Below are positions 17,485 to 25,589 of a stretch of DNA of 64,000 nt, piece after piece. Origin of the DNA: FEN-299 sp963717945 (GTDB lineage Bacteria; Acidobacteriota; Vicinamibacteria; Vicinamibacterales; Fen-181); the NCBI GenBank assembly GCA_963717945.1, contig CAVQXT010000007.1, positions 1,240,001 through 1,304,000 on the forward strand. Direction: 5' to 3'. Position numbers and translations under genes: made by a program. The notes below the pieces were generated by a model that was given only the letters and a program-made list of their open reading frames with translations, made no database searches and had not been told where the DNA came from. The stretch's first letter is position 1, and every line of letters begins with the position of its first letter.

Positions 17485-18523
17485 ACGCGAGTACCCGACC
17501 CATCCGCTCCTCGAGCTGACCATCGCGCGGCTGCTGGAGTTCGTGCGCGAGCCGGAGGCGGTCTTCTGGATCATCGTTTTCCCGCTGGCGCTCGCCTTCG
17601 CGCTCGGCATCGCCTTCAGGTCGAAGGGCGAGGAGCCGGTCTTCGCCGGGGTGGTCGACGTCGCCGGCGCCGCCGAGGTCAGGTCGGCGCTCGCACCGGC
17701 GTCGGGGATCCACGTCCGCCTGCTGCACGCCGACCAGGTCGATCGCGCGCTGCGGGACGGCGAGGTGCAGGTGGTGGTGGTGCCGGGTGACCCGCCGACT
17801 TACCGGTTCGACGCCGCGCGGCCGGAGAGCGCGCTGGCGCGGCTCGCCGTGGACGGGGCGCTTCAGCGCGCGGCTGGCCGGGCCGACCGGTTCACGGCGC
17901 GTGAGCAGCGGGTCGAGGTCGCCGGCTCACGCTACATCGACTGGCTCGTCCCCGGCCTGCTCGGCATGAACATCATGGGAACCGGGATGTGGAGCATCGG
18001 CTTCACCGTGGTCGTGGCGCGGAACCGGCGTCTGCTGAAACGCCTGGCGGCCACGCCGATGGCCCGCCGCGATTACCTGCTGGCGCAGATGCTGGCGAGG
18101 CTCGTGTTCCTCGTGGTCGAGGCGGGAGGCCTGCTCGGCTTCGCCGCGCTGGTCTTCTCGGTGCCGATGAGCGGGTCGGTGACGGCCCTCATCGTGGTCT
18201 TGCTGGCCGGCGCGCTCGCCTTCAGCGGGCTCGGGCTGCTGGTCGCCAGCCGCGCCCGCACGATCGAAGCCGCCTCCGGGTGGATGAACTTCTCGATGCT
18301 CCCGATGTGGGTCGTCTCGGGGGTGTTCTTCTCGTCGGCGCACTTTCCCGGCGTGATGCAGCCGTTCATCCACGCGCTGCCGCTGACGGCGCTCAACGAC
18401 GCGCTGCGCGCCGTGATCCTCGACGGCGCGGCGCTCACCGCGGTGGGAGGCGAACTGGGGATCCTCGCGGCCTGGGCAGTGGGCTGTTTCGCGATCGCGC
18501 TGAAGATCTTCCGGTGGACGTAA
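17477..18523 (+). CDS. ABC-2 type transporter permease
   Basis: This 348-residue membrane protein starts inside the ATPase gene. Transmembrane helix 1 is near residues 27-50 (AVFWIIVFPLALAFALGIAF). A large extracytoplasmic domain to about 160 precedes five C-terminal helices, with WLVPGLLGMNIMGTGMW and the YLLAQMLARLVFL segment characteristic of ABC2_membrane_3/DrrB-like permeases. It should form an exporter with the preceding ATPase. Its TAA stop is the first word of a downstream heptamer array. Confidence 0.9.
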   Translation: MSRREYPTHPLLELTIARLLEFVREPEAVFWIIVFPLALAFALGIAFRSKGEEPVFAGVVDVAGAAEVRSALAPASGIHVRLLHADQVDRALRDGEVQVVVVPGDPPTYRFDAARPESALARLAVDGALQRAAGRADRFTAREQRVEVAGSRYIDWLVPGLLGMNIMGTGMWSIGFTVVVARNRRLLKRLAATPMARRDYLLAQMLARLVFLVVEAGGLLGFAALVFSVPMSGSVTALIVVLLAGALAFSGLGLLVASRARTIEAASGWMNFSMLPMWVVSGVFFSSAHFPGVMQPFIHALPLTALNDALRAVILDGAALTAVGGELGILAAWAVGCFAIALKIFRWT

Positions 18524-18556
18524 GCCGTAAGCCGTACGCCGTGAGAGGCGTAAGGC
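18520..18556. repeat. Heptamer array (GTAAGCC type) fused to the permease stop codon
   Basis: Words of the form GTAAGCC, GTAAGCC, GTACGCC, GTGAGAG follow with a 7-bp period, then shift to GCGTAAG. The TAA inside the first word is the permease stop. The array lies between convergent genes. Confidence 0.7.
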
Positions 18557-18566
18557 GGCTTCCCGC

Positions 18567-19133
18567 TCAGTGCACGCCAGGGCTCATCTGGAGCGTGCCG
18601 GGCTCGGCGCCCAGGCGCCTGATGGCGGCCTCCCACATGTCGGCAGGCGGCACGTCGAAGATCAGGTCCAGCTCGATCTGCATGATCAGCCACGCCGAGT
18701 CCCGCAGTTCCGCGTCGAGCTGGCCGGGGCCCCAACCCGCATAGCCCATCAGGAGCCGCGTGCGCGGCGGGCGCTCGCGCTCGAGCAGCTTGCGCAGCAG
18801 CGTGGCCGACCCCGAAATGTAGATGCCGGGGCAGACCTGCACCGATTCGATGTCATTCGGGTCGTCGCCGAGCAGGAGGCAGCCCCGCTCGGGCTCCACC
18901 GGCCCGCCGGTCCACAGCTCGAGGCCGTTGTCGAGCATTACGGGAGGGTCGAGTCGGACAGCCTGTGCCGCCGCGGTGCCCGTCGGCCGGTTCAGCACGA
19001 GCCCCCACGCGCCGTCGGGGGTGTGCTGGCAGAGGAGGACGACGGAGCGGCGGAAGTTCGGATCGTCGAGCTGCGGCATCGAGAGCAGAAGCGCCGGGGC
19101 GACCGACGACGGGGGTGCGGCCGTGGCTGTCAT
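18567..19133 (-). CDS. YqgE/AlgH family protein (UPF0301)
   Basis: This 188-residue protein matches the YqgE/AlgH family: PALLLSMPQLDDPNFRRSVVLLCQHTPDGAWGLVLNRPT at the N-terminus, then LELWTGGPVEPERGCLLLG, and RLLMGYAGWGPGQLDAEL in the middle. The family fold is known from structures but its biochemical function is not settled; AlgH was linked to alginate regulation in Pseudomonas. It is probably cytoplasmic. It is divergent from the acyl-CoA dehydrogenase gene, which has its own TATAAT. Confidence 0.93.
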   Translation of the reverse strand: MTATAAPPSSVAPALLLSMPQLDDPNFRRSVVLLCQHTPDGAWGLVLNRPTGTAAAQAVRLDPPVMLDNGLELWTGGPVEPERGCLLLGDDPNDIESVQVCPGIYISGSATLLRKLLERERPPRTRLLMGYAGWGPGQLDAELRDSAWLIMQIELDLIFDVPPADMWEAAIRRLGAEPGTLQMSPGVH

Positions 19134-19159
19134 GCCCTCATCATACCGCGGCGGCGCGC

Positions 19160-19165
19160 TATAAT
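19160..19165 (+). promoter_or_regulatory. Perfect -10 box for the acyl-CoA dehydrogenase gene
   Basis: TATAAT lies 95 bp before the ATG at 19260 in the divergent intergenic gap. The -35 region is weak. Confidence 0.5.
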
Positions 19166-19259
19166 TCCTGCCTCCCCTGGTCGTCGCCGGGCCCGGCCGG
19201 CACCGCTGGGCCGACCATCCCGGGCGACCGCCGGGTCACGCGTCGGGGAAGGAATGGGC

Positions 19260-21524
19260 ATGAGCACCACCAGCCGCCGCACGCCTGCCGAACGTCTGCG
19301 CGCGCTTCCGGGCGACGAGGCGCGGCAGATCATGTGGAGGTTCGCCGATCGTGGCGATCTTCAGGGCCTGGTCCGGTCGATCCGCGCGGTCGCGAGAGGG
19401 GACGTGGCGAGACTGGTCGCGAGCGGCGCCAGGCGCACCACCGACTGGACGGCGGGAAAGCACGCACTGCTCGAGGCGTTCGACCGGGCGGGCGTGACGG
19501 GCCTCTCGGTGGATCGCGCCGACGGCGGGTCGATCGAGGGCCCGAAGAGCCTGGCGCTGGCGCTGTCCGGGTTCGAACTGGCATGGGTCGATGCCGGCGC
19601 GGCCAGCATCGGCCTCGCCCAGCATCTCGCGCTCGCCCCGATCCGGGATCGCGGGACGGCGGAGCAGCGCCGGACCTACCTGCGTCGCGCGGCGGGAGCC
19701 GACGGCCGGCCGCCGATTCGCGGCGCTTTCTGCCTGACCGAGCCGCTGCCCAACGTGGGCGTCGAGACCGGTCTGCTCGGCGGTTCGCTCCGAATCGCCG
19801 AGTGGCGGGACGGCGAAGACCCGGTGCTGCAGGTCGACAAGCGCGGCCGGTTCATCACCAACATGGCGTTCGCCGACTTCGTGGTCGTGGCGGTGAGGAG
19901 CGCCGACCCGCGGATCAAGGGCAGCTGCATGGTGATCGTCGAGCGGGACGACCCGGGCACGTTCGACCGCGGCCGCGCCACGCCCACGCTCGTGCACCAG
20001 TTGTCCTCCACCCACGACCCGGTCTTCAGCCTGAAGGTGCCCGCCAGCCGGATCGTCGGCGGGTACGACGTGGTCGACGGCGTCGTCGTGCCGCGATCGA
20101 GCCACGGCGACGTCGCCGAGACCGTGTTCCGGCGGACACGGGTGACCGTCGGGGCGATGACCGCGGCCAAGCTGCTGTCGGCCGTGGAGCCGGTGCTGCG
20201 CTACCAGCGCGGCCGGTTCCGGGGCGCCGCGTCGGTCGCTCCCGGCACGCCGCGATACGAGATGGGCCTGCAGCTGCGGGAGGACGCGCTGCACCGGCTC
20301 ATCGACGTCTGGGCGGCGGGGGAGGCCGCCGCGTCACTGGCGTTCGCCGCGGCTCGCGCATTCGACGATCTCGAGCCGGTCGAGCGCCGGATGACGGCCG
20401 CGATGGAGCGCCAAGGGCTGCGGGGCGGAGGGTCCAGAGTGCGCGCGCTCCGTCGTCGGGAGAAGGACGCCGCCGAGTACCTCCGGGAGTCGGCGCGGCC
20501 GCCAGGGCGGCGGAACGAGGCTCGCCTGGCGCAACTCGCCGGCGACGACGTGGTGCAGTACGTCGCGGCCAATTCGCTGGCCGCCGTGCTGGGGCCGGCC
20601 GCCAAGCTGTGGAACACCGGCCACGGCGCGACGATGATGCGCGAGGCGGTCAGCCTCATGGGCGGCTACGGGATCATCGAGGACTGCCCGGGCTTCCTCG
20701 GCCAGAAGTGGATGGACGCGCAGCTCGAGGCAACCTACGAGGGGCCCGAATCGGTGCAGCGCCGCTCGCTCTCGACCACGATGGTGGACGAGGTCTTTCT
20801 CGCTCAGTTCCGGGCCTGGGCCGCGGAGATCCGGCGCGTGGCGGCGTCGCGGCCCGGCACCGGCGCGTGCGTGCTCGCGACGGCAATGGACCTCTGGTCC
20901 TGGACCGTCAACCACCTGCAGCGGGCCACGGACCCCGACGGGCGGCCGCTCTACGACTGGTCCCGGCAGGGCGTCACCTTTCCGATGGCCGACGCCCTCA
21001 GCTGGCTGCTCGCGTCCTGCTGCCAGATCCTCGACGCGCTGGAACTCGAGGCCAGGGGGCCGGGCTGCACGGCGCTGGCCGGCGAGCTGCCCGGGCTGGT
21101 GTCGGCCCTAATGGACCTGTGCCACGTGCAGGCGGCGCGGGCCGCCGGCGAGGTGGCCCGCATCACCGCGGCGCTCGTGTTCGGGTACCGTCGTCATCCG
21201 GCGTGGGACGCCGAGGGATGTGCCGCGTGTTACGCGGCGGACGATCTCACCGCGCTCGAGGTCATGATTCCAGGAATCGAGAGCTCGGCGGGCGCCTACG
21301 CCGACGTGATCGGCGTCGGCGGCAGCCACGGCGAGAAGGCCGGGCCGTGCGCGGGGATCGCCGGCCTCGAGGACTTCGTGGACCTGCGGCGGCGCATGGA
21401 CGCGTGCCTGACCGGGGCCAGGCTCGCGAAGGATCGCGTCGCCGAAGCGCTGACCGGAGTCGTCATTCCCGAGGCGCTCGACTATCCGCACCCGCCCGAC
21501 GCTACTTCGAATACATGTCGATGA
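19260..21524 (+). CDS. Acyl-CoA dehydrogenase family protein, long form
   Basis: At 754 residues it is far longer than the usual 380-600. The middle shows the flavin-binding beta domain with AFCLTEPLPNVGVETG (equivalent to the CxTEPxxGSD block) and ITNMAFADFVVVAVRS. The C-terminal helical part has HGATMMREAVSLMGGYGIIEDCPGFLGQKWMDAQLEATYEGPESVQRRSL, the conserved G-G-x-G and YEG flavin contacts. A further 200 C-terminal residues extend beyond the domain, as in long-chain ACAD9/FadE-type proteins. It probably oxidises an acyl-CoA in beta-oxidation with electron-transfer flavoprotein. I chose ATG 19260: the GGGGAAGGA site is 6 nt upstream, but it directly abuts the alternative ATG at 19254. Its 3' end overlaps the convergent M64 gene by 23 bp. 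Confidence 0.85.
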   Translation: MSTTSRRTPAERLRALPGDEARQIMWRFADRGDLQGLVRSIRAVARGDVARLVASGARRTTDWTAGKHALLEAFDRAGVTGLSVDRADGGSIEGPKSLALALSGFELAWVDAGAASIGLAQHLALAPIRDRGTAEQRRTYLRRAAGADGRPPIRGAFCLTEPLPNVGVETGLLGGSLRIAEWRDGEDPVLQVDKRGRFITNMAFADFVVVAVRSADPRIKGSCMVIVERDDPGTFDRGRATPTLVHQLSSTHDPVFSLKVPASRIVGGYDVVDGVVVPRSSHGDVAETVFRRTRVTVGAMTAAKLLSAVEPVLRYQRGRFRGAASVAPGTPRYEMGLQLREDALHRLIDVWAAGEAAASLAFAAARAFDDLEPVERRMTAAMERQGLRGGGSRVRALRRREKDAAEYLRESARPPGRRNEARLAQLAGDDVVQYVAANSLAAVLGPAAKLWNTGHGATMMREAVSLMGGYGIIEDCPGFLGQKWMDAQLEATYEGPESVQRRSLSTTMVDEVFLAQFRAWAAEIRRVAASRPGTGACVLATAMDLWSWTVNHLQRATDPDGRPLYDWSRQGVTFPMADALSWLLASCCQILDALELEARGPGCTALAGELPGLVSALMDLCHVQAARAAGEVARITAALVFGYRRHPAWDAEGCAACYAADDLTALEVMIPGIESSAGAYADVIGVGGSHGEKAGPCAGIAGLEDFVDLRRRMDACLTGARLAKDRVAEALTGVVIPEALDYPHPPDATSNTCR

Positions 21525-22929
21525 TCCGCGCGATCGCCCGCTGGCAGACGCGGCAGAACCCCACCTCGTCGCGCGTGAACATGATGCAGTCCGCCTCGGG
21601 CCGGTAAAGCCCCTTCGACTCGTAGGCCGCTCCCTCGAACGCGCCCACCTTGCGCGAGTACGTCATCCCGGCGAGGAAGGGCGACGACCAGTTCAGCTCC
21701 TCGGTGAACAGCGCGTTCATCTCGCTCTCGGGCGCGTTGCGCGCGCGAAGCGCCTGCCGGCGCTGCTGGATGTCGCGGCTTCGCTGGTCGTAGGCGTCCT
21801 TGTCCCACGGCGTCGGCAGCGGCGTGCGGGGATCCACGAGGTCCTTCCATTTGAGCGCGGCCGGGTCCTTGAGCGCGGTGACGTTCGGCTCCCACGGCTC
21901 CGGCCTGTCCGCGACGCCCGTCTGGTAGGCGACCGGCGAGGTGTAGTACTCATCGGCGAGGCCCGCGAAGTGATGGCCGAACTCGTGGACGAAGATGTAC
22001 TCGGCAAACGCGGTGTCCACCGCCGCCGTCGCGTGATCGCCGAAGATCCCGCCGCCGCCGTACTGCTTCTCGTTGATGAGGACCTCGAGGAAATCGTAGG
22101 GCGCCTGTGACGCGATGTCCCGCATCCCGCGGTTGTCGAGCGACATCGCGTAGCGCTCGGAGTCGAAGACGTTGTAGGTGACGCCCAGCGGCGTGCGCCG
22201 GAAGTCGCCCGTGCGCGGCCTGTTCACGCCGCTGCGCGGCGTCGGCAGGTCGATCGCCCGCACGTTGAAATCCGACTTCCGGCTCTTGAACGGCTCGGTG
22301 GCGAACAGCCGGTCGGTCATCCGCTTGACGTCGGCGTGGAACTTCGGAAGCTCGGCCTCGCTGTACCCGTCCCCGAGGATCAGCAGATCGACCTTGGTGG
22401 CCGACGGCCCGTTCTCGAACACGGTCCAGACCTTGCCCGCCGGCCTGGCCTCGGTCGCCGTCACAAACCGCGACGCCGGGTCGATGACCGTCGTCCAGGC
22501 TTCGCGAAAGATGTTGGCTCCGTCGCGCTTCTTCACGACCACCTGGACCGGCTGCCTGGGCCAGGGGAAGCGAAGGGACTCGTGGAACGAGCGGTGCAGG
22601 CCCTGCCGGGCCTCGTCGGTCGTCTCCCATTCACCGTAGATCGACGCGAAGCCGCGCGAGTAGATCACCTGGTTGGTCTTGCAGTCGATCACCTCGAAGA
22701 AGTACGGGCCGAGGTTGGTCGTGTCGGTGAGCTGCGTGCGGCTGCCGGCCCACGGGCCGTCGGAGACCACCTGGTCGAGCGCGAACAGCTCCTGCCCGCC
22801 GCCCGTGTGGTAGTAGTCGAGGCGCATCGTCTTCTCGATGAAGAACGTCGGGAAGACAGCTTGCGCGGCTGCGGTGGTGGAGGTGGCAATCATCGCGAGG
22901 ACGGCAATCATTACGGCCTGCTTCATCAT
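21502..22929 (-). CDS. Secreted M64 family metallopeptidase (IgA peptidase-like)
   Basis: This 475-residue protein has a signal peptide (residues 1-23, cleavage after TAAAQA), an N-terminal beta domain, and a zinc-peptidase domain. The zinc motif is HEFGHHFAGLADEYY, in HExxHxxxxxxD/E style with the downstream Asp typical of M64; VDLLILGDGYSEAELPKFHAD earlier is another family block. The C-terminus contains a CRVCQRAIARI motif. It presumably degrades extracellular proteins; true IgA specificity should not be assumed. The start has GGAGAG 5 nt upstream; two adjacent ATGs make 22929 or 22926 equally possible. Confidence 0.9.
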   Translation of the reverse strand: MMKQAVMIAVLAMIATSTTAAAQAVFPTFFIEKTMRLDYYHTGGGQELFALDQVVSDGPWAGSRTQLTDTTNLGPYFFEVIDCKTNQVIYSRGFASIYGEWETTDEARQGLHRSFHESLRFPWPRQPVQVVVKKRDGANIFREAWTTVIDPASRFVTATEARPAGKVWTVFENGPSATKVDLLILGDGYSEAELPKFHADVKRMTDRLFATEPFKSRKSDFNVRAIDLPTPRSGVNRPRTGDFRRTPLGVTYNVFDSERYAMSLDNRGMRDIASQAPYDFLEVLINEKQYGGGGIFGDHATAAVDTAFAEYIFVHEFGHHFAGLADEYYTSPVAYQTGVADRPEPWEPNVTALKDPAALKWKDLVDPRTPLPTPWDKDAYDQRSRDIQQRRQALRARNAPESEMNALFTEELNWSSPFLAGMTYSRKVGAFEGAAYESKGLYRPEADCIMFTRDEVGFCRVCQRAIARIIDMYSK

Positions 22930-22967
22930 AAGTGCTCTCCGTCGGAATCGAAGGGTAGCACAAGGAC

Positions 22968-23023
22968 AGGGCTCAAGGCTCAGGGCTCAAGGCTGAAGAG
23001 ATGAGGCGTAAGGCGTGAGGCGG
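22968..23023. repeat. Heptamer array, eight units in phase
   Basis: Eight contiguous 7-bp words, from AGGGCTC and AAGGCTC to AAGGCGT and GAGGCGG, hold the period without a slip while the sequence drifts. It lies upstream of the M64 gene. Confidence 0.8.
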
Positions 23024-23034
23024 GCCGACCGGCT

Positions 23035-23114
23035 GTCAACGAGGTCGCACGATGCCGGGCGGAACCCGGCGGGGCAGGACGCACCTGCCCCTGCGGGGGC
23101 GCGTCCTCGTTGAC
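23035..23114. repeat. Compound hairpin element: outer stem enclosing two perfect hairpins
   Basis: Outer arms GTCAACGAGG (23035-23044) and CCTCGTTGAC (23105-23114) are perfect complements. Inside are GCCGGG-5-CCCGGC (23054-23070) and GGGGCAGG-5-CCTGCCCC (23071-23091). It starts 24 bp past the ferredoxin stop codon (minus strand) and may end that transcript, though it has no T-run. Confidence 0.7.
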
Positions 23115-23137
23115 TTATCGGGGATGAGTGCGGGTCG

Positions 23138-23329
23138 CTAGACCTTGACGATGCAACCGTCGACGGGGCAGACCTCGACGCACTTCGGGGAATCGTAGTG
23201 GCCCACGCACTCGGTGCACTTCGCGCCGTCGATCACGTAGACGGTGTCGCCCTGCGCGATCGCTTCGTTCGGGCACTCCGGCTCGCAGGCGCCGCAGCTG
23301 ATGCAGTCTTCCTTGATCGTCATTGCCAT
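23138..23329 (-). CDS. 2[4Fe-4S] bacterial-type ferredoxin
   Basis: This 63-residue electron carrier has two cluster motifs: CISCGACEPECPNEAI near residues 9-22, and CTECVGHYDSPKCVEVCP with the longer CxxCx8CxxxC spacing of the 'YfhL/Allochromatium' ferredoxin type. The latter usually has low-potential clusters. It is cytoplasmic. I chose the ATG at 23329 because GAGGAG lies 8 nt upstream; MAMTIKEDC is the usual N-terminus. Its redox partner is not evident from neighbours. Confidence 0.93.
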   Translation of the reverse strand: MAMTIKEDCISCGACEPECPNEAIAQGDTVYVIDGAKCTECVGHYDSPKCVEVCPVDGCIVKV

Positions 23330-23521
23330 CGTAACCACTCCTCGTTGTTCAAGGGCCGGTATCGGCCGACATTCTCTGAGTTGCAAAAGCCGATCCCAAT
23401 CGTGACCGGCGGTTTCTCATCGGATTGTATACCGCTTTTGTCCCGGTCGACAACTTCCCGGCGCGGGTGCCGGGAACCCGGAACCTCAGCAAACACGGCG
23501 ACCAATCGGGTCGTGGATCGG

Positions 23522-24385
23522 TCAGCGGGCACTCATCAGCCAGCCCAAACCCTGCACGACCGACGCGATGACCGACGCCAGCGTGGCAGCGATGCAGCCG
23601 AGCGCGATGAGCATGTGGTCGGTGCGCTCCGGCTTCAGCGGGTCGAGCAGGCTGGCCGTCACGTAGCCGCCCGCGAATCCCCCGGCGTGGGCCCAGTTGT
23701 CCACGCCCGGCATGAAGAGACCGAAGGCGAACAGGATCACGGCCCACGACCAGGCCTGGCGCCCGATATGAGTGCTGCCCGTGCGGTGTCCGTAGAGCAC
23801 CATCGCGCCGAGCAGGCCGAAGATGGCGGCCGAGGCGCCGATCGTGAACGTGGCGCCGCCGATGAACGGCACGCCGGGCAGCACGTAGCCGGCCACCGAG
23901 CTGGCGAGGAACCCGGTCACGCCGGCGACCGTGTAGATGATCACCAGCCGGCTGGCCCCGAACAGTTCCCCCGTCGGCGGTCCGAGCTGCCGCACCCACA
24001 TCATGTTGAAGACGATGTGGAGGAGGTTGCCGTGCAGCCAGTTCGCGCTCAGGACCGTCCACCACCGGCCGAACTCGAAGACCGGCACCGCGCCGCTCGC
24101 GCCGAACAGGAACAGCGCCTGCGAGCTGGGGGCGAGCATCGTGAACAGGCCGCCCATCCCGATGTGGCCCCCGGAGGACGCGAGCGTGAGCAGGTAGAGC
24201 GCGGCGCAGCCGCCGATCACGATGGAGGTGAAGCCGAGGTCGTTCCCGAGGCGGCGCAGCAGCGGCGTCAGGCCCCACATCCCCGGATTCCAGCGGCCGC
24301 AGGTATAGCAACGCTCGTCGTTGACGCCCACCAGGCTGCCGCAGGAGGGACAGACGACCGACCCGGTCCGCTGCCGTTTGAACAT
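23522..24385 (-). CDS. Rhomboid family intramembrane serine protease with N-terminal zinc ribbon
   Basis: This 287-residue protein starts with a zinc-ribbon-like motif CPSCGSLVGVNDERCYTCG (residues 12-30), followed by six or seven transmembrane helices. Rhomboid marks are the HxxxN-type NWLHGNLLHIVFNMMWV loop, the catalytic serine in GASAAIFGLLGAM (the usual GxSG reads GASA here), and the catalytic histidine in NWAHAGGFAGGY. It would cleave membrane-spanning substrates inside the bilayer. I chose the ATG at 24385 because the frame upstream lacks protein-like composition. Its substrates are unknown. Confidence 0.9.
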   Translation of the reverse strand: MFKRQRTGSVVCPSCGSLVGVNDERCYTCGRWNPGMWGLTPLLRRLGNDLGFTSIVIGGCAALYLLTLASSGGHIGMGGLFTMLAPSSQALFLFGASGAVPVFEFGRWWTVLSANWLHGNLLHIVFNMMWVRQLGPPTGELFGASRLVIIYTVAGVTGFLASSVAGYVLPGVPFIGGATFTIGASAAIFGLLGAMVLYGHRTGSTHIGRQAWSWAVILFAFGLFMPGVDNWAHAGGFAGGYVTASLLDPLKPERTDHMLIALGCIAATLASVIASVVQGLGWLMSAR

Positions 24386-24433
24386 CGGACGATCATAGCC
24401 CAACGCCGGCCCCGCCCGGCGGGGAAGATCCGG

Positions 24434-24439
24434 TAGAAT
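24434..24439 (+). promoter_or_regulatory. Candidate -10 box of the SDR gene
   Basis: TAGAAT lies 80 bp before the GTG at 24519 and 49 bp from the divergent rhomboid start. Confidence 0.4.
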
Positions 24440-24518
24440 TACCTGTCCCCGCGCCCGGGGACGCCCCCGATCATCCCCGCACCCGGTGCCGTCATCTCGT
24501 CGAAAGGAAGGTCGTCTC

Positions 24519-25538
24519 GTGCGAAAACCCGTCGTCCTCATCACCGGCGCCGGAGGCGAAATCGGCCACGGCCTCATCACCCGCCTGGCGCAGGACGCAG
24601 GCCGCGGCGTCATCACGCTCGACGTGAATCCGCTCGAGCCCTCGCTCGGCCGGCTCGTCACCCGCGAGTTCCAGGGCTCGATTCTCGACAGGAACCTGCT
24701 GGACCGGATCGTGGCCGAGTACGAGGTGGACCTGGTGTTCCACCTGGCCGCGCTGCTCTCGACGCGGTCGGAGTTCACGCCGATCGCGGCGCACGAGGTG
24801 AACGTGGGCGGGACGCTCAACCTGCTCGAGTTCGCGCAGAAGCAGGGGGAGGCGCACGGCCGGCCGGTCGTGTTCCTCTACCCGTCGTCGATCGCCGTTT
24901 ACGGGATGCCGGACCTCGACTCGAAGGCGCGGGCCGGCGAGGTCAAGGAAGATCAGTTCACGCACCCGAGCACGATGTACGGGTGCAACAAGCTCTACTG
25001 CGAGCAGCTCGGCAATTACTACACGAAGCACTACAAGCAGCTCGCCCGGGATACGGTGAGCCGCAAGGTGGACTTCCGCTGCGTGCGGTTCCCCGGGCTG
25101 ATCTCGGCGGTGACCGTGCCGTCGGGCGGCACCTCGGATTTCGCGCCCGAGATGATCCACGCCGCGGCCCGCGGCGAGGCCTACGACTGCTTCGTGCGGC
25201 CCGACACGCGGATCCCGTTCATGGCCATGCCGGACGGCGTCGAGGCGCTGCTCCAGCTCGCCGCGGCCCCGCGCGAACGGCTGCGCCGGACGGCCTATAA
25301 CGTCGGCGCGTTCAACCCGTCGGCCGAAGAGGTCCGGCAGGTCGTGCTCGCGTCGTTCCCGGGAGCGGTGATCGACTACAAGGTGGACGAACTGCGCCAG
25401 GGGATCGTCGACTCGTGGCCGGGCGACGTCGACGACTGCTCGGCGCGGAAGGACTGGGGCTTCACGCCGGTCTACGATTTCGAGCGGGCGTTCTCGGAGT
25501 ATCTCATCCCGACCATCCGCCAGCGGTACCAGAAGTAG
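24519..25538 (+). CDS. NAD-dependent epimerase/dehydratase, L-threonine dehydrogenase-like SDR
   Basis: This 339-residue extended short-chain dehydrogenase has the Rossmann motif GAGGEIG at residues 10-16, the catalytic YGCNK (YxxxK) near 150, and upstream serines in YPSSIAVYG. The C-terminal part contains MPDGVEALLQLA, TAYNVGAFNPSAEEV and VDSWPGDVDDCSARKDWGF, which resemble SDR-type L-threonine 3-dehydrogenases, the class that oxidises threonine to 2-amino-3-ketobutyrate. A UDP-sugar epimerase is the alternative. The start is GTG at 24519, with AAAGGAAGG upstream. No kbl (glycine C-acetyltransferase) gene lies nearby. Confidence 0.85.
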   Translation: MRKPVVLITGAGGEIGHGLITRLAQDAGRGVITLDVNPLEPSLGRLVTREFQGSILDRNLLDRIVAEYEVDLVFHLAALLSTRSEFTPIAAHEVNVGGTLNLLEFAQKQGEAHGRPVVFLYPSSIAVYGMPDLDSKARAGEVKEDQFTHPSTMYGCNKLYCEQLGNYYTKHYKQLARDTVSRKVDFRCVRFPGLISAVTVPSGGTSDFAPEMIHAAARGEAYDCFVRPDTRIPFMAMPDGVEALLQLAAAPRERLRRTAYNVGAFNPSAEEVRQVVLASFPGAVIDYKVDELRQGIVDSWPGDVDDCSARKDWGFTPVYDFERAFSEYLIPTIRQRYQK

Positions 25539-25589
25539 GACGCCGGCCGCCGCCCGCGGGGCCGTCCCGCGGGCGGGCCCGGCGCCTCC

